Shown: positions 22,831-34,069 of the stretch, one piece after another
Position numbering within the stretch: position 1 is the first letter of the stretch
Layout of the letters: every line of letters starts with the position of its first letter
NCBI GenBank assembly: GCA_963978905.1
Contig: OZ022261.1
Coordinates: 2,109,992-2,173,991, forward strand
DNA from: Trichostrongylus colubriformis
Lineage: Eukaryota > Nematoda > Chromadorea > Rhabditida > Trichostrongylidae
Direction of reading: 5' to 3'
Length of the DNA stretch: 64,000 nucleotides
Translations under genes and position numbers: made by a program
Notes under the pieces: generated by a model
The model's input: only the letters and a program-made list of their open reading frames with translations
The model's database searches: none
Told to the model about the DNA's origin: nothing

Positions 22831-25112
22831 GAGGGATAGTCGGGTGTGTGAAGGAGATTCGCTTACGAACATTCAACATATTCTATACTAAGAATGGTGT
22901 CACCCAATCTCTGCAGCTGTTTGGACTTCACGTTTATGCGAAACCATACCGGTAACCAGGTATACCCCGCATACCAAGTAAACGATCAGATATGATTTTA
23001 AAAAATGAGAAAGGTATGATTTTAGAGAATGAGATATGATTTCGATTAGATATGATTCGAAACTTGACATAGTGTCATACTATGGCGAATTCGAATTTGA
23101 ATTCCTTGGGTCTCGCCACGGTCATCATACTGTAGTGTGGTTAGATCAAGCGTTTTACCAGGGGAGCGCCACCAGAGTGCCGCCGTAGTCGCACATGATT
23201 TTGACGCCGTCGCTGCCATGCCGGCGTCTGTGCACAAATTATGAACGCAGGCTCACGATATTTGGTCACAACCACTATCTCTTACGGAATCATGCTGAAA
23301 ATAGCGCATTTGATCCAGTGCCTATACGGTAACCTCCAAGTAATAGTGGGCAAGCCTGGAGGCTTCAATTGAGAGAGCTGGTTCGAAACTCACGAACTGT
23401 AGAAAGCATTGACTACACAACAGGCACACAAGCCATGTTTGCTGAAAAACCTCTTAACTGAAACTGTGAGCAGCCCATCAGCAAAGTAGGCAAGCTGTAT
23501 TGAATTGCCCACATCAGTAGTCTGCTTCACTCATTAAGGAGTGCGCGTGGCGTATTCTAATGTTGACGTTCTTCCTAAAACAATCCTGGGGCATAATGCT
23601 CACCTCAGTCCACATTTGAATAGCCTCATTTTTTGCCGATCCCTGAGAAAGTGAAATCCCTGTTTTTTTGGTACGACTCGACTGGATGACCAGTCTGTTG
23701 GATGTTTATCAACATGGGAGCAAAAGACTTGTACCGGTGGTGGGGGTATTCTATCAGTTCAGAGGACTAGACATTCACATTGGCACTTCATAAGAGAGCT
23801 ACGATTGTATCATCAACTGACCTGCAATCAGTGTTGGGAAATGTCAAAAAATTTGCAAATTTTCATCTTATATGCAGATCAACATCGATTTTCCGGAGGT
23901 CCCTAGTGGTGTGGTGGCGACTTGTTTGCAACAGCCAAATCTGCCTTTTTATCGATTCCGTTTAATCCTTATCGCCTTACATCTCTCTGCTTTGTTGGAT
24001 AACCATTTCCATCTATATCAATAGTCATATTTTGCACTTGGCATTAGTAAAGAAATGCAGCATAGTAGGAAACATGGTTATCGATCAATCAATTTTTTGA
24101 CTTCACTTTTTAGCGATGTGATACTAATAGCATTCGTACCTTCCGAATTACTAGGTCGTGCTTCTCAAATATTTTACTCAACGCAACGCTTGCCCTCTCT
24201 GTAATCGATGGTTCTATAGTGAATATCTTTTTCACTACTCAGCGCAGGCGCCAGCAGCATGATTTCTACCAGTAATAGAGGGAGTGTGACGAATTTAAGA
24301 AGAGGAATGGGTACCACTTATTGGGTACTCAAAGATAAACGAGAAGTGGGGTCAATGTGGCTAGAGGGGAGACGAGGCTCGCCGTCACGCCTTTGGATAT
24401 CGCCAACGACGCTGTCAAGCTTCTTCCCGAAAAGGCTAAGGCAATTCTGGGAGAGCCAGACGCTAGAGGACACGCCCCCACTGCTAGAACGTTGCTGCCC
24501 GCACGGCAAGTCTCGTCTCCCACCCGCGAGGCGCACAGACCGGAAAAATGAGTAGGGGTATGAGTGCTCGTCGACCATACTGCTCCATACTTACAGTCAG
24601 TGTTCTGCTGGGCCGATGATGGTATGTCACTCAAACAGGTTTTGTCTATTTTGCAAAAGTGCATGAATTTCTACCCAAAGCTACCAGTTCTCTCTGAAAT
24701 CACACTTTCGACCGCTAATTTTCACCTTGAGTATGGAGCCACCGGAGCTGCTCGGGACATCCGCGTAGTGTAAAGAGAGGGTTCTATAGCAAGGGCTGTT
24801 CAAGAGCTCTATGCCAAGGATGAAGCAGAAACACTATTGCAAAAATTTGAGGAGATGGACACGGTCTAGTGCTCTGAGAAATAATTCAAAACTTCAAGAC
24901 TGTAGAAGAGCCGTATTTGTAGTCGAACTTCATCGAGAATGAAATGTACCGCCCGAGAAAGGCCTTCTGGCAAGGCTAAGTCGTTCTGCTGGCACGGGCG
25001 ATCTCTTGCTGCAAAGTTGACATGGCTAAACTGGCGTGTGTGCCATCACGATAGGAAATTTGGCTTCGTATAGCGCGACGCGATGAGTTCAAGCTAGGGG
25101 CGTCTTGGTCAT
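22831..25112. other. Long intergenic stretch without a recognised gene
   Basis: A short cluster of GATATGATTT repeats lies at 22990-23060. The overlapping GC-rich frames at 24259-24664 run on both strands and look like shadows. No splice-supported coding was found. Confidence 0.35.
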
Positions 25113-25116
25113 TTAA

Positions 25117-25512
25117 AGGCACCGAGAGGGGTGGGGGAAAACTGAAAACTGTAAATACATGTTCTTTGAAAACAACCCTTCTACTTCAGAAGAGGTGATG
25201 TGTGGCGAAATTCGCACTGAACAAGCGCGGATTGGGGTATCATGACCACGCGGCACGGGTTGTCGCCCTGCGGTCCTGCAACCGGGCGTATTGTCGACGA
25301 AGGGGGGTCAACCGTCGCGGTCGGCTGTAGCCTCTCCGCCCGTCTGCAGTCTACCCCGGCTAGTGACGCAGAAGAATGCGAGAGAAGGGGTTTTCGCGTT
25401 CTTATTTCTTGGGTCTTTCACCGTTTCGTCTCGTTCTTTCTTTATTGTACATTGCTGAGAATCCATTTCTACTTCATATTCCACAAATTGCCGAATTACC
25501 ACTTTCGGTGTC
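25117..25512. mobile_element. TTAA-flanked MITE (family F), 396 bp
   Basis: TTAA at 25113-25116 and 25513-25516. Left end AGGCACCGAGAGGGG, right end CCACTTTCGGTGTC. Same length and arrangement as 19264-19660. Confidence 0.8.
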
Positions 25513-25516
25513 TTAA

Positions 25517-26626
25517 AGGACCGGACTAGGATGGCTCTTCTATCTGACTCCTATCGCGTCACACGACGAGTGCGGTGACGCGGATTTTCTGTTCTAATGG
25601 TACACACCCAGCTACACTCCATTCCACCCCTTGTTTAGATGCGCTGCAGACCAGTGTTTACAGAATACTTGAACCAATAATTATAACACTTTGCGCTCTT
25701 TCAAGATATTCAATCGATAAATGCACTACTAGAACTTTCGTTGAGAACTGCATCGTCTCCTACCGAAACCCATCGACATCATCACTCACGAACCAATCCT
25801 TTTCCTAATGTCTTCCTCATGTTTACAGCAGATTTGTCCAGTTTCTGGCATTCACTCAGAGTCTCATGGACATCAAATGCTGTGAAGTACCAGCTGACTT
25901 GTCTTCACTTTACGATCATCAATCGCCTGCTGGCTCTTTACTGGTTTACCTCCGGCACAAATCTGAAGACGATGAAAATCTGACTACCACTCGATATAAT
26001 TTTATAGTATGTAATTCTTAGTACAAGACATTGCTGAATTCATGATTATCTTGTGAAAAAACGCCTCTTTTACTACTTTTTTAGCCGGAATTGAAATCCA
26101 TTCCGATTCTATGTACACAGTTGAAGTTTTTGTCCACTTGTGAAATATCGCCGATTGAAGTGACACGTGACATGCGTCGAAAGCATCTTGGCTGGAGCAC
26201 GTCTCATAAGTGCACAGCTGAACCGCAGAAACTGCCGTAGAAGTTTTGTTCCTCTCTCAATTTCTCTTCTTTCCGGCTGAATAGGCCATTCTCGTCGCCA
26301 GCTCTTGTTTGGTCAAACCTTTAAATGACCTTTGATGTTGATCTACTGAATGAAAAAGCACTTTCGGGAATCATTAAGATTTCCAGTAATCAAATATTTG
26401 TTTTCTACTTCTCTTGAAGAAAAATGAGTGATCGACGTAAGATATACAGTTTTTATTTTGAAAAGAGGGCTTCGAGCAGACCTCATTTAGAGTATCTTTT
26501 GTGGGAAGGCCATTCTTTGTGAGTCCTACGCATGAAAGGATCATCGAAGTCCCGCTTCTCTCCATCAATCCCCTTCTCATGTTGGCTTTACTTCACACAT
26601 TCCTATTTTCGTTGAAGCACCTGCTG
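25517..26626. other. Intergenic, nothing recognised
   Basis: No domain or reliable splice structure seen. Confidence 0.35.
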
Positions 26627-26788
26627 TTGAAGGAATCGTGCACGGGAGATTCAGTTCCTCTGTTACGCATATATTTATGTTGCTTAATAATGGCCACATG
26701 CAGAGTTTCACTCGAAAAAGTGAGAATCTGGCCAAGATACAGCTCCTCAAAGTGGTGGCCCAGGGGGCGGACCTCAGAGTAAGTGAAG
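26627..26788 (+). repeat. Palindromic MITE family P, copy 3 (left arm)
   Basis: Starts AAGGAATCGTGCACGG and ends in the GC-rich block (GTGGCCCAGGGGGCGGACCT). The second arm is missing. Confidence 0.75.
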
Positions 26789-27384
26789 AGGAGTGGTAAA
26801 CGGACAAAATTGCGGAGGGTAGACTTAGCGCGGAGCGAAGGGTCGCGTCGCGGCTCGTTGTCATCGGGTGCAGATTTTGATCTGGTCTTCAGTTCACCTT
26901 TGAACAGCGATAGAAGGGTTACGATTTACGCCAATGTCGCTCATGCTGAGCAACGATTTTTGGCGGCACCCCCTATTTACTCCGTCGGGGCTTCCTTCCC
27001 TTGCCATGCGCGCGAAGTCTAATGTACTGCTCACGAAGAGCTTACGCAGTGATATAACGAGCTCTTGAAGCTATGTATGTCATACTTTACAATATTTTAT
27101 GGAAATGATTGTCCCGCTAGTTGCTTTTTGTCATCCGTAGAAGATCAAATATAGGTACCCGAAAAGCGGTTTCTTCACCACACTGTGTTTAATACATAGG
27201 TAGCGTTTTCGCCCTTCGATAAGCACGCCAACGCGCCTTATGGCGAAGGCCGCGGCGTATGAGCTCGCGCGTCGCGATAGTCCTTCCTCTGCACTTTTGT
27301 CCATTTACCGACACTCGTAAATAGACACCCGTCGTCCGCCGCGGTCGATGAACGAAGGTACATGGACGTTCCCCTATTCGCCCT

Positions 27385-27603
27385 AACCGCAGCAGACGAC
27401 GGGGCCGGCATTTACTCTGAAGCCCCGCCCCCTCGGCCACCACTTTGAGATGCCGTATCTTAGCCGAACTCTCACTTTTTCGAATGAAATTCTGCTTCAC
27501 TCTTCTTTCAACTACTGCTTGTGCTTCTCGGTTCTTATCAAGCAAATACAACATAAATATGTGGGTGACAGAGAAACTCATTTTTCAGTGCACGATTCCT
27601 TTA
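27385..27603 (-). repeat. Palindromic MITE family P, copy 4 (right arm)
   Basis: Reverse orientation, ending CAGTGCACGATTCCTTTAA. Lies 0.6 kb from copy 3 and could be the displaced second half of the same element. Confidence 0.75.
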
Positions 27604-27739
27604 ACATAGTATGCAGGCGTGCTGAGGTTGAATTTGGAGTTAACACAGCATTCAACAGTAGGGTAAAGCGTGTGCGGGGTCCTCGGTCGGTCATCGTATT
27701 TCGACTGGTTGGAAGGGATCCCATTTTTCCTATGTGCGT

Positions 27740-27960
27740 CATCAGGAGAGAAAGTTTTCGTGGCCGCCGGTGGCGCGCGATGCGATGCGTGCGAGCTAGT
27801 GACGCCGTACGTAGTTGGGTCCTGAAGCGAATGGACAAAAATAAGACGTAGGGCACGTAATCTTTTTGGGATCCCGCTAAGCCGTACATACATACATGCG
27901 ACACCTTTAGCTCGCACGCCGCAACGCAAATTTTCTGTCCTGATGGCATACGGCTCAACG
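27740..27960. repeat. GC-rich repeat family D, copy 2
   Basis: Contains GCGCGCGATGCGATGCGTGC and TAGTTGGGTCCTGAAGCGAA, with a diverged inverted second half (AGCTCGCACGCCGCAACGC). Confidence 0.55.
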
Positions 27961-28039
27961 AGCTTCGTAGGATAGTTATGCCTTATACCGCCACCGACTT
28001 TGATCCATTAAATCATAGAGAAGTGGAAGGAGTTGGTTC

Positions 28040-28220
28040 AAGTATTACTCTCATTAAATTTCAGAAAGAATGGTGATCTGACGCTAACTTTGCCTCACTT
28101 TCCCGAAGATCTGGACATCCTCTTCGGTAGCAGTGTATTCAGAAAGAATGGTGATTTGGAGTCGACATTTTTTGATTTCGCGCAACATAAATCGTCAGCC
28201 CTTCCTCAAAATGAGATGAC
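28040..28220 (+). pseudogene. Mariner transposase scrap
   Basis: Plus-strand reading SSVFRKNGDLESTFFDFAQ with KSSALPQ. It matches the reading in the mariner at 9452-10342 (SSVFRKSGDLESTFFHV) and recalls the C-terminal region of mariner transposases. It is a short fragment with no terminal repeats. Confidence 0.6.
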
Positions 28221-28330
28221 ATTATGCATAATGTTGTCAAAAGTATTCTCCAGCTTCTCTCTTCTTGCAACCTCGGCATTGTTAGTGTGAGTTGTTAATT
28301 AGTTTGTGCCTTTCGAGGTTGATTGGTGGA

Positions 28331-28389
28331 ACGTTTATTTAAATGGCCTGACGTTTCGACTGAATCGTCGTCTTCAGAGGTCTGAACGT
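28331..28389 (-). ncRNA. Hammerhead-like motif, second arm copy
   Basis: Mirror copy of the motif at 28513-28571 on the minus strand, with a mismatch in stem I (GACCT against AGGCC). Its presence in both arms means the palindrome keeps one copy in each orientation. Confidence 0.4.
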
Positions 28390-28512
28390 GGTGCAAGGCT
28401 TACATTTGGGACTCTAAACCACCAAGCGCTTCATCTTCCCGACACGATATCGGAACCGCTAGGGAAGATGAAGCGCTTGGTGGTTTAGAGTCCCAAATGT
28501 GAACCTTGCACC

Positions 28513-28571
28513 ACGTTTAGGCCTCTGAAGACGACGATTCAGTCGAAACGTCAGGCCATTTAAATAAACGT
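28513..28571 (+). ncRNA. Hammerhead ribozyme-like motif
   Basis: The core CTGAAGA (28525-28531) is followed by a hairpin (CGAC, loop, GTC), then GAAA (28545-28548), a minimal AC/GT stem III, and C at 28552 as the expected cleavage residue. Stem I is exact beside the core: GGCCT (28520-28524) pairs with AGGCC (28553-28557). After an internal loop ACGTTT (28513-28518) pairs with AAACGT (28566-28571). This matches the small type I layout with weak stem III known from Penelope-like retroelements. A C-C juxtaposition at the base of stem II is a flaw, so activity is uncertain. Confidence 0.5.
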
Positions 28572-29012
28572 TCCACCAATCAACCTCGAAAGGCACAAAC
28601 TAATTAACAACTCACTCTCAGTAACATTCCTCGCTAATTTGAAGAAGAAATGGAAGGGTCGTTTCCAGGACCCAGAACCCATCCGAGGAGGGGTGAGGTA
28701 GAGGCGTAATACGCAGTTGATTTCCTTGAGACGGCCTCGATAGGAGTTCGCCATATTCTGAACTGAGTACTTTCTCGCGTTTACAAACATCTTCACTGTA
28801 GCTTTAGCAAGAATTCTACTGTTTGAGGATTCCAATAATCCTGTTCATGTCTATGAGCACCCTGCTCGTCAACATTTGTTTAATGAGTTGCACTTTAGAG
28901 TATCACATGTCGGCGATCGCGTGTTGATGCTGTTTCGAACGGCATCCAAGGCACCATCGACATATGCTACTCAGAACTGTGTTATGCTACTTTTTTTGGT
29001 CACTTGTTCAAA

Positions 29013-29234
29013 ATGCAGTTGTTGTTCAAAGGACCTGATAACGGAAATCACGTTTCCTTTCGAAATCAGTATACACACTGCCCTGAACCAAACGGAAAAG
29101 ATGGAGAAATCGCTCATTTCAATGAAAAATCAAGAAATGAAAAAAAACTGCAGCCCTCTGAATACCTTTACAGCTGTCAGAACTGCTGCCGGCGTGGAAG
29201 CTTTTGTAAGGGTAGTCACTCGGAAATCTGCTAG
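29013..29234 (+). CDS. Hypothetical cysteine-rich exon or small protein
   Basis: The frame beginning MQLLFKGPDNGNHVSF runs about 73 codons to TAG and ends with a cysteine cluster, YSCQNCCRRGSFCKGSHSEI then C. The composition is protein-like and the cysteine spacing recalls small secreted nematode peptides, but no known fold is recognised. A possible acceptor (AAAATGCAG) lies at its start, so it may be a terminal exon of an unseen gene rather than a complete gene. The overlapping frame at 28876-29289 looks less natural. Confidence 0.3.
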   Translation: MQLLFKGPDNGNHVSFRNQYTHCPEPNGKDGEIAHFNEKSRNEKKLQPSEYLYSCQNCCRRGSFCKGSHSEIC

Positions 29235-29380
29235 GCTTTGTTTGGTTTACCTTTCCCTCATTTTATTTTTTTTTATTTTCTTTTCTTGAACTTTATTACT
29301 ACTGCATTCCTGTCCACCGTATTCATCATGCTATCTGAATACAACCCACGCCTGTTTGTCTCCACAAGAATCTGCCTCAG

Positions 29381-29757
29381 AGACAGCGGTGGGAATATTG
29401 GCAGTTCGTGGAATGTTAAAGCTGAGGTGTTCAGTAGTGCGACAGTGGGGGAAGAACAGGATGAAATAGTCAAGACCCTAAAAACGGAACACGAAAACCT
29501 TGCATCTCCCTCTTTTCCTTTCGACCCGCTGGCCGCTGAGGGATAGATGCAGCCGCGAATGTTGTGCTGCCTTCGTTGCATCTCGTCCAGCAGATGTGAG
29601 ACCGTGTAAATCGCAGCACCGCGAAATCGTGGTGAAGACCCCATGGAACTCTTCTCCGACGCGTGTTTCGCTACAGATCATCACATCTGAAATCGGATGT
29701 TCGTTGACCGCGAATACGTCTTTCCAGTTCTCCTATTTTTTTCCCTAATGGTGCCTT
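29381..29757. mobile_element. Family F MITE, worn TTAA ends
   Basis: Left end GAGACAGCGGTGGG, right end CCCTAATGGTGCCT followed by TTGA. It contains the core GAATGTTAAAGCTGAGGTGT and the CACTAGCCGCTGAGG-like block shared with 50130-50560. Confidence 0.65.
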
Positions 29758-29770
29758 TGACGAACTTAAA

Positions 29771-30224
29771 GACACCAGAAGGGGGTAATTTTGGCTTACG
29801 GTAGAACAGGCGTAGTGTGGACGAGTTCAAGTGGCCGCCATTGCACAATCTCGCCAATTTGACGCCTTGGCATGGTGCCAAAAGAAGATGTTGCTACTAT
29901 AAATTTGTTTTTCCTTTACTTTTTAGTTTGTTCTTTCTTATGTTGTCTCTAGATGTACTTACATGAATGCTAATGTAATTGAGAATGGCCACTCCACTGC
30001 GCTGGGAGTCAGGTGCTACAACTAACGTTGGCCCACGGCCCGTCCCCTACAGCGGACAACTCGGAATGGATGCACTGATGCGAATGGGATGCGGATACAC
30101 ACCGCAGCGTCGCGCTTTTGAATCCGGGTTTTTTCGCCTATTATCGCTTCTAGCCTTGAGTGTTCATTCCAAAATGCTCATTTCTTTGCATCTTCCTGTT
30201 GTTTCGGACCCCCTTCCGGTTCCT
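29771..30224 (+). mobile_element. TTAA-type element, 454 bp (subfamily F-long)
   Basis: TTAA at 29767-29770. Left end AGACACCAGAAGGGGG, right end CCCCCTTCCGGTTCC. A reverse-oriented partner of 457 bp lies at 58235-58691 and a truncated one at 54196-54391. It begins 10 bases after the previous element. Confidence 0.8.
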
Positions 30225-30227
30225 TTG

Positions 30228-30845
30228 AACTCATGTCCAATGCCCCATTGAAAAACTACATAAATAATGATGATGTGCTTTGAAGGTTTATGAGTACTTC
30301 ACTGGCAAACTTTACAAGGCGATGAGACAGAATGCCGCGGAACTCTCAGATTTGAACCAAACTTTTAGTCACAGTGGTCCTCCATGCTCATTAAAAGGAA
30401 TCGTGAGAGAAGGGCCATATGTAATAAAGAGTTACAACATCATACAGTGGAAGTACTTAATGTCAAGTGTCCGTTTCCTTTAGAGCTTTGGCTCAATCTA
30501 CAAAATTTATTTGTGAGGGTGTCCCGGGCAAAATGATAGGATCACGGATGTTCACTTGGACGCTTTTGCTATCAACGAAACGAATCGTGGGGGTATTTGC
30601 GTTCAGGTTAGGCCTTCCTAACGGATCAGCTTGAAAGTTCCGGTTTGGGAACTGTCAAAGGTTTTAGTGAATGGTCATGACGAAAATTCAGAACTTTTTG
30701 GCATATGCCACAGTAAATAAGAGCGAATACAAAACTGTACTGGATCGCAGTTATGTCACGTTGGTACAAGGAATAATGGGTAGTAAGGCAAGAGGGAATG
30801 TGGTGTACGCACTTATTCTCACGTTTTATACGGAGTGATCTTGTA
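30228..30845. other. Unassigned sequence with one protein-like frame
   Basis: The frame 30280-30483 (VYEYFTGKLYKAMRQNAAEL...) reads like protein and follows an AAG-type acceptor (GCTTTGAAG), but no domain or second exon was found. Confidence 0.3.
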
Positions 30846-31034
30846 TTAGGTTGTGGGAAAATTTTCTCAATTCCCAAAAACGCGTTTTTCCCGACGAAAT
30901 TGCTTTCCAAAAATTTCTTCTGTAAGTATACATGTAATACAAGCTCACCGCATCTATAGCTACTATTGTCCTTGTAATGAAGTATTAAAGAATTGTGTAA
31001 AAAACAAAAAAAAACAACTTTCCCGACAACCTAG
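30846..31034. mobile_element. Short mariner-type MITE, 189 bp
   Basis: TTAGGTTGTGGGAAAATTTT on the left and the inverted AACTTTCCCGACAACCTAG on the right, with TA on both sides. No coding capacity. Confidence 0.7.
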
Positions 31035-31689
31035 TAAATTGCAGCTGAACTTAAACTTGAATTTCACAGACTGCTGTGCACTAAAAGCATGATTTCGAAG
31101 ATCGCCTTCAGTGCGGTCTTAGTACGGGTTGTGCTTGGGGTCAAGCATGGGTCGAGAAATTGGCAGGAGGGATTCGTGTTTTGGATTGAAAAGTGTTTTT
31201 TTGGAGGGGAGGGGCCGATTTTAGAGAATTCCAACAGGGAAGGTGTAGCGTTGGAGGCGTCGATCCACCGGAGGAGGAGGAGGGGGCGGCGGAGGGGTCG
31301 CATCTTTCAAAAAGTATCCTAGAAGCATGGCTTCGCCGTGGATGTACCGCCTCGATCTCAGAAAAACTGCGAAATCAAGGTCGCAGAGGCAGCAGGAGAA
31401 GACAAGATTGTGAGTTGACAATTACTTGCACGTGCATGTCTGGAGTAATCAAACAAACAACTTCATATACCTCATGAGTTGTTAACAAGCCAGAGCGCAA
31501 ACGAAACTCAAACTAGTTAGCCAATTGTTGTTGTTTTTGATTCCATTTGGTATTTCAAGTGTTTTGTTCTTCACACATGCATCACTGCATTGGCGATGAT
31601 AGCGAAGGAAACTGCCTGGGCCGTTGTTGGAGCGTAACTAAGGGCCTAAGAGAGATCACTGCGGCAGTAGGAAGTATCTGTAAAGCTCA
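31035..31689. other. Intergenic, GGA/GGC-rich patch
   Basis: A purine-rich run (GGAGGAGGAGGAGGGGGCGG) at about 31270-31295. No gene recognised. Confidence 0.4.
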
Positions 31690-32030
31690 AGGAATCGTGC
31701 ACAGAAAAATGAGTTTCTCTGCCCATATATTTATGTTGTCTTTGCTTAATAAGGGCCGCATGCAAGGGTTCATGCGAAAAGGGAGGAGCCGGCTAGGATA
31801 CAGCTCCTCAAAGTGGTGGCCGAGAGGGCAGGACCTCACAGTGAGTGCCCGCCCCGTAGTCCGTCGGGGACGGAGACGAAGAATGGTACTGTTTACGTGA
31901 GTTTTTATTCCCAAAGCCGGATTCTCACTTTTTCGCGTGGACTTTTGCATACTGTCCTTTTTGGGCAAATGCAACATGAATACATGGGTAACAGGGAAAC
32001 TGATTTTTCGCCTTTGCAGGGCTCCTTCCC
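31690..32030. repeat. Palindromic MITE family P, copy 5
   Basis: Left end AAGGAATCGTGCACAG; core GGTGGCCGAGAGGGCAGGAC; diverged second arm ending near 32030. Confidence 0.75.
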
Positions 32031-32035
32031 ATGAA

Positions 32036-33240
32036 GGAACAGAAAAGGTATAAGGACAGCTTCCGTGGCAAGCAGCAGTAAACCTTTACAGAACAAATTC
32101 AAGTGGCTTTGCAATTGTCATCACATGAATTTTTCCATAAAATGGATTTTTCGAGTTTGAAAGGAATATTTTAGACCTCCGCATGTACTGGGTCATTCTA
32201 AAGGTAATGCCTTTTTCTAATCCCCATCAAAATTATAAGTTTGTTCATGACATGTATCATCCTAGCAAAGTTTATCTACTCTACATAAATATGTGTTTTG
32301 TCAGAAGAGGGACCATGTCTAGGCTGGTGAAGTGGTAGGTCAGTCAACAAAAATTGATCAAACCTGCAATCAATTGAAATATCAAGTATATGTCCGATCC
32401 ACCGATTGATAACCGACGAATCGCGTCGCTATTCCACCGAATTGTTTTCTCCGATAGCACTGGTTTAATAAAAATTATTTTTTTTCTCGCAAATTTTTTT
32501 AGCACTACCTTATGGATCATTCCAGAAATTTTTCTCCTTCTTATTGAATTTTTTTTGATTTTATTTTGACTGCATACAGATTTGATTTTATTACTATGTG
32601 GTAGGTGTCCAATTGGCATTGCTTCGCAATTTATTTCTCAGCAGAAAGCTGTAGAATTCGATCAATAATGCGTCCTTGTTTCTACTCAGTAACTGTCCTT
32701 AACGTTTTATGAGCCAGCGAATTGTTTCTGAAGATTTGTGGCCGAAGTTGCCAGAAATTATCGAAATGTGGCGGAAAAACAAAATTCAAAAATATTCTTA
32801 CACGATCTCTCTATACAAACTGATGAAACCTATCGAAGAATTGTGGGCTGAGAACGAGACACGTACTTGTTTTCCCGGAAGTGACATGTGTTGTTTTAAT
32901 TTTCGTTTGGTTTGGACAATTTTTCTCGGTTGGGCCTACCAAATTGGCGGATTGGAAATCGGCGCATTAAACAATTCAGAAACGGGACATGCTATCTTGT
33001 GTGGAAAAATCTCTCCCGAATAATACATATATGACGTGTTGCACAGAGCTATAATTTTACAGGAATTTGTACCATTTTTTTTGCCGACACCGTGCTTATT
33101 TCAACAATTTTCTGGTGCATTATCGTGCGTTCAATACAATATCAGTGCTCCGTCCTTAATCCTGCTGTTCACCTAGTAACTCGCTTCGTTTGCGAGCATT
33201 ATGAAAATGCCACCTGTTCAAAATTTCCTTGACTAGTTGC
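32036..33240. other. AT-rich intergenic stretch with one unassigned frame
   Basis: A 104-codon plus-strand frame (32709-33023, MSQRIVSEDLWPKLPEII...) is open but matches nothing I recognise. The string GGGTCATTCTAAAGGTAATG near 32200 resembles a mariner terminus, but no partner end was found. Confidence 0.3.
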
Positions 33241-33450
33241 TCCTTTGCGTGCGTCATTGAACAGAAAATTGGCGTGACCGCGTATGCCGCGCGACGCGAT
33301 GGGTGCGAGCTGAGGCCCCGTGTTGGATGGGTCCTAAAGTAATTACTCTTAAAATGACACTATATGCCGTCATCGCTTCAGTCTCGTACTACTCGCGTCG
33401 CACGTCGGACGCCGCGACGCAAATTTTTTGTCCATATAGTCTGCAGCCGT
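33240..33450. repeat. GC-rich repeat family D, copy 3
   Basis: Has CGCGCGACGCGATGGGTGCG and GGATGGGTCCTAAAGTAATT, then an inverted half (CGCACGTCGGACGCCGCGAC). Confidence 0.6.
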
Positions 33451-34042
33451 GCTCCGCTTTCACGGTCAGTATTCCTCCTATTATTCGTTCAATAAAGATA
33501 TTTCGTTTGTATATGTATGTCGTATGGTACCGCTGTATCGTGCTGTACCGCACGTGATTAATGTCAACACCAGGAATGTAACTGACTGAACGGCTTCAAT
33601 TTACTCATCTCAACGCTTTGCACACACACAGTTCAATGTCATTCTCAATTACCGGTTTTTTCTAAACTCCTCCCCCTCCTGCGCTTCGTTACGATAGATC
33701 CTTCCAGAAGGTAAATATCAGCCAGTCATCTCGAAATTACAACAAAGCTTCGACGACCACCGAAGCAAGAGGTTTGGCTAAGTGGTCTTATCTCTCCGAA
33801 TTTCGCTCTTACATCTTCATCTTTTTACTTCGCTCCTTAGCTACCTTCTCAGTCAGTTACTGGACCTGGTGGACCTTCATCACGAGCGTAGCCAAAATGT
33901 GCAATGTCTGATATTTTCCTATTTCAGTTACCGACTGTGTCGTACGCTGTGCTCTGAGGGTCCCTTGGGTCTGGCAAGTAATTTTAGGACACTCACCCTC
34001 CCCTAATAAGTGGTTGTTTTGTGAATAGCATTTTGAACGTTT

Positions 34043-34052
34043 AAACTTTCAG
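34043..34052 (+). promoter_or_regulatory. 3' splice site just upstream of the troponin T start
   Basis: An AACTTTCAG acceptor lies 17 bases before ATG 34070. In nematodes this position is typical either of a spliced leader trans-splice site or of a cis-spliced 5' UTR intron; the sequence cannot tell these apart. Confidence 0.5.
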
Positions 34053-34069
34053 TTGTGAACCGCTGAACT

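Larger units (their letters stand above)
28287..28615. mobile_element. 329-bp near-perfect palindrome (foldback element)
   Basis: Two 154-base arms (28287-28440 and 28462-28615) are almost exact complements around a 21-base loop. Outer ends are GTGAGTTGTTAATTAG and its complement. Each arm contains a hammerhead-like core. No target duplication is obvious. Confidence 0.9.

Noticed and set aside
24259..24664. Overlapping 64-111 codon frames on both strands
   Set aside because: GC-rich segment open in several frames at once, with no splice sites or motif support.
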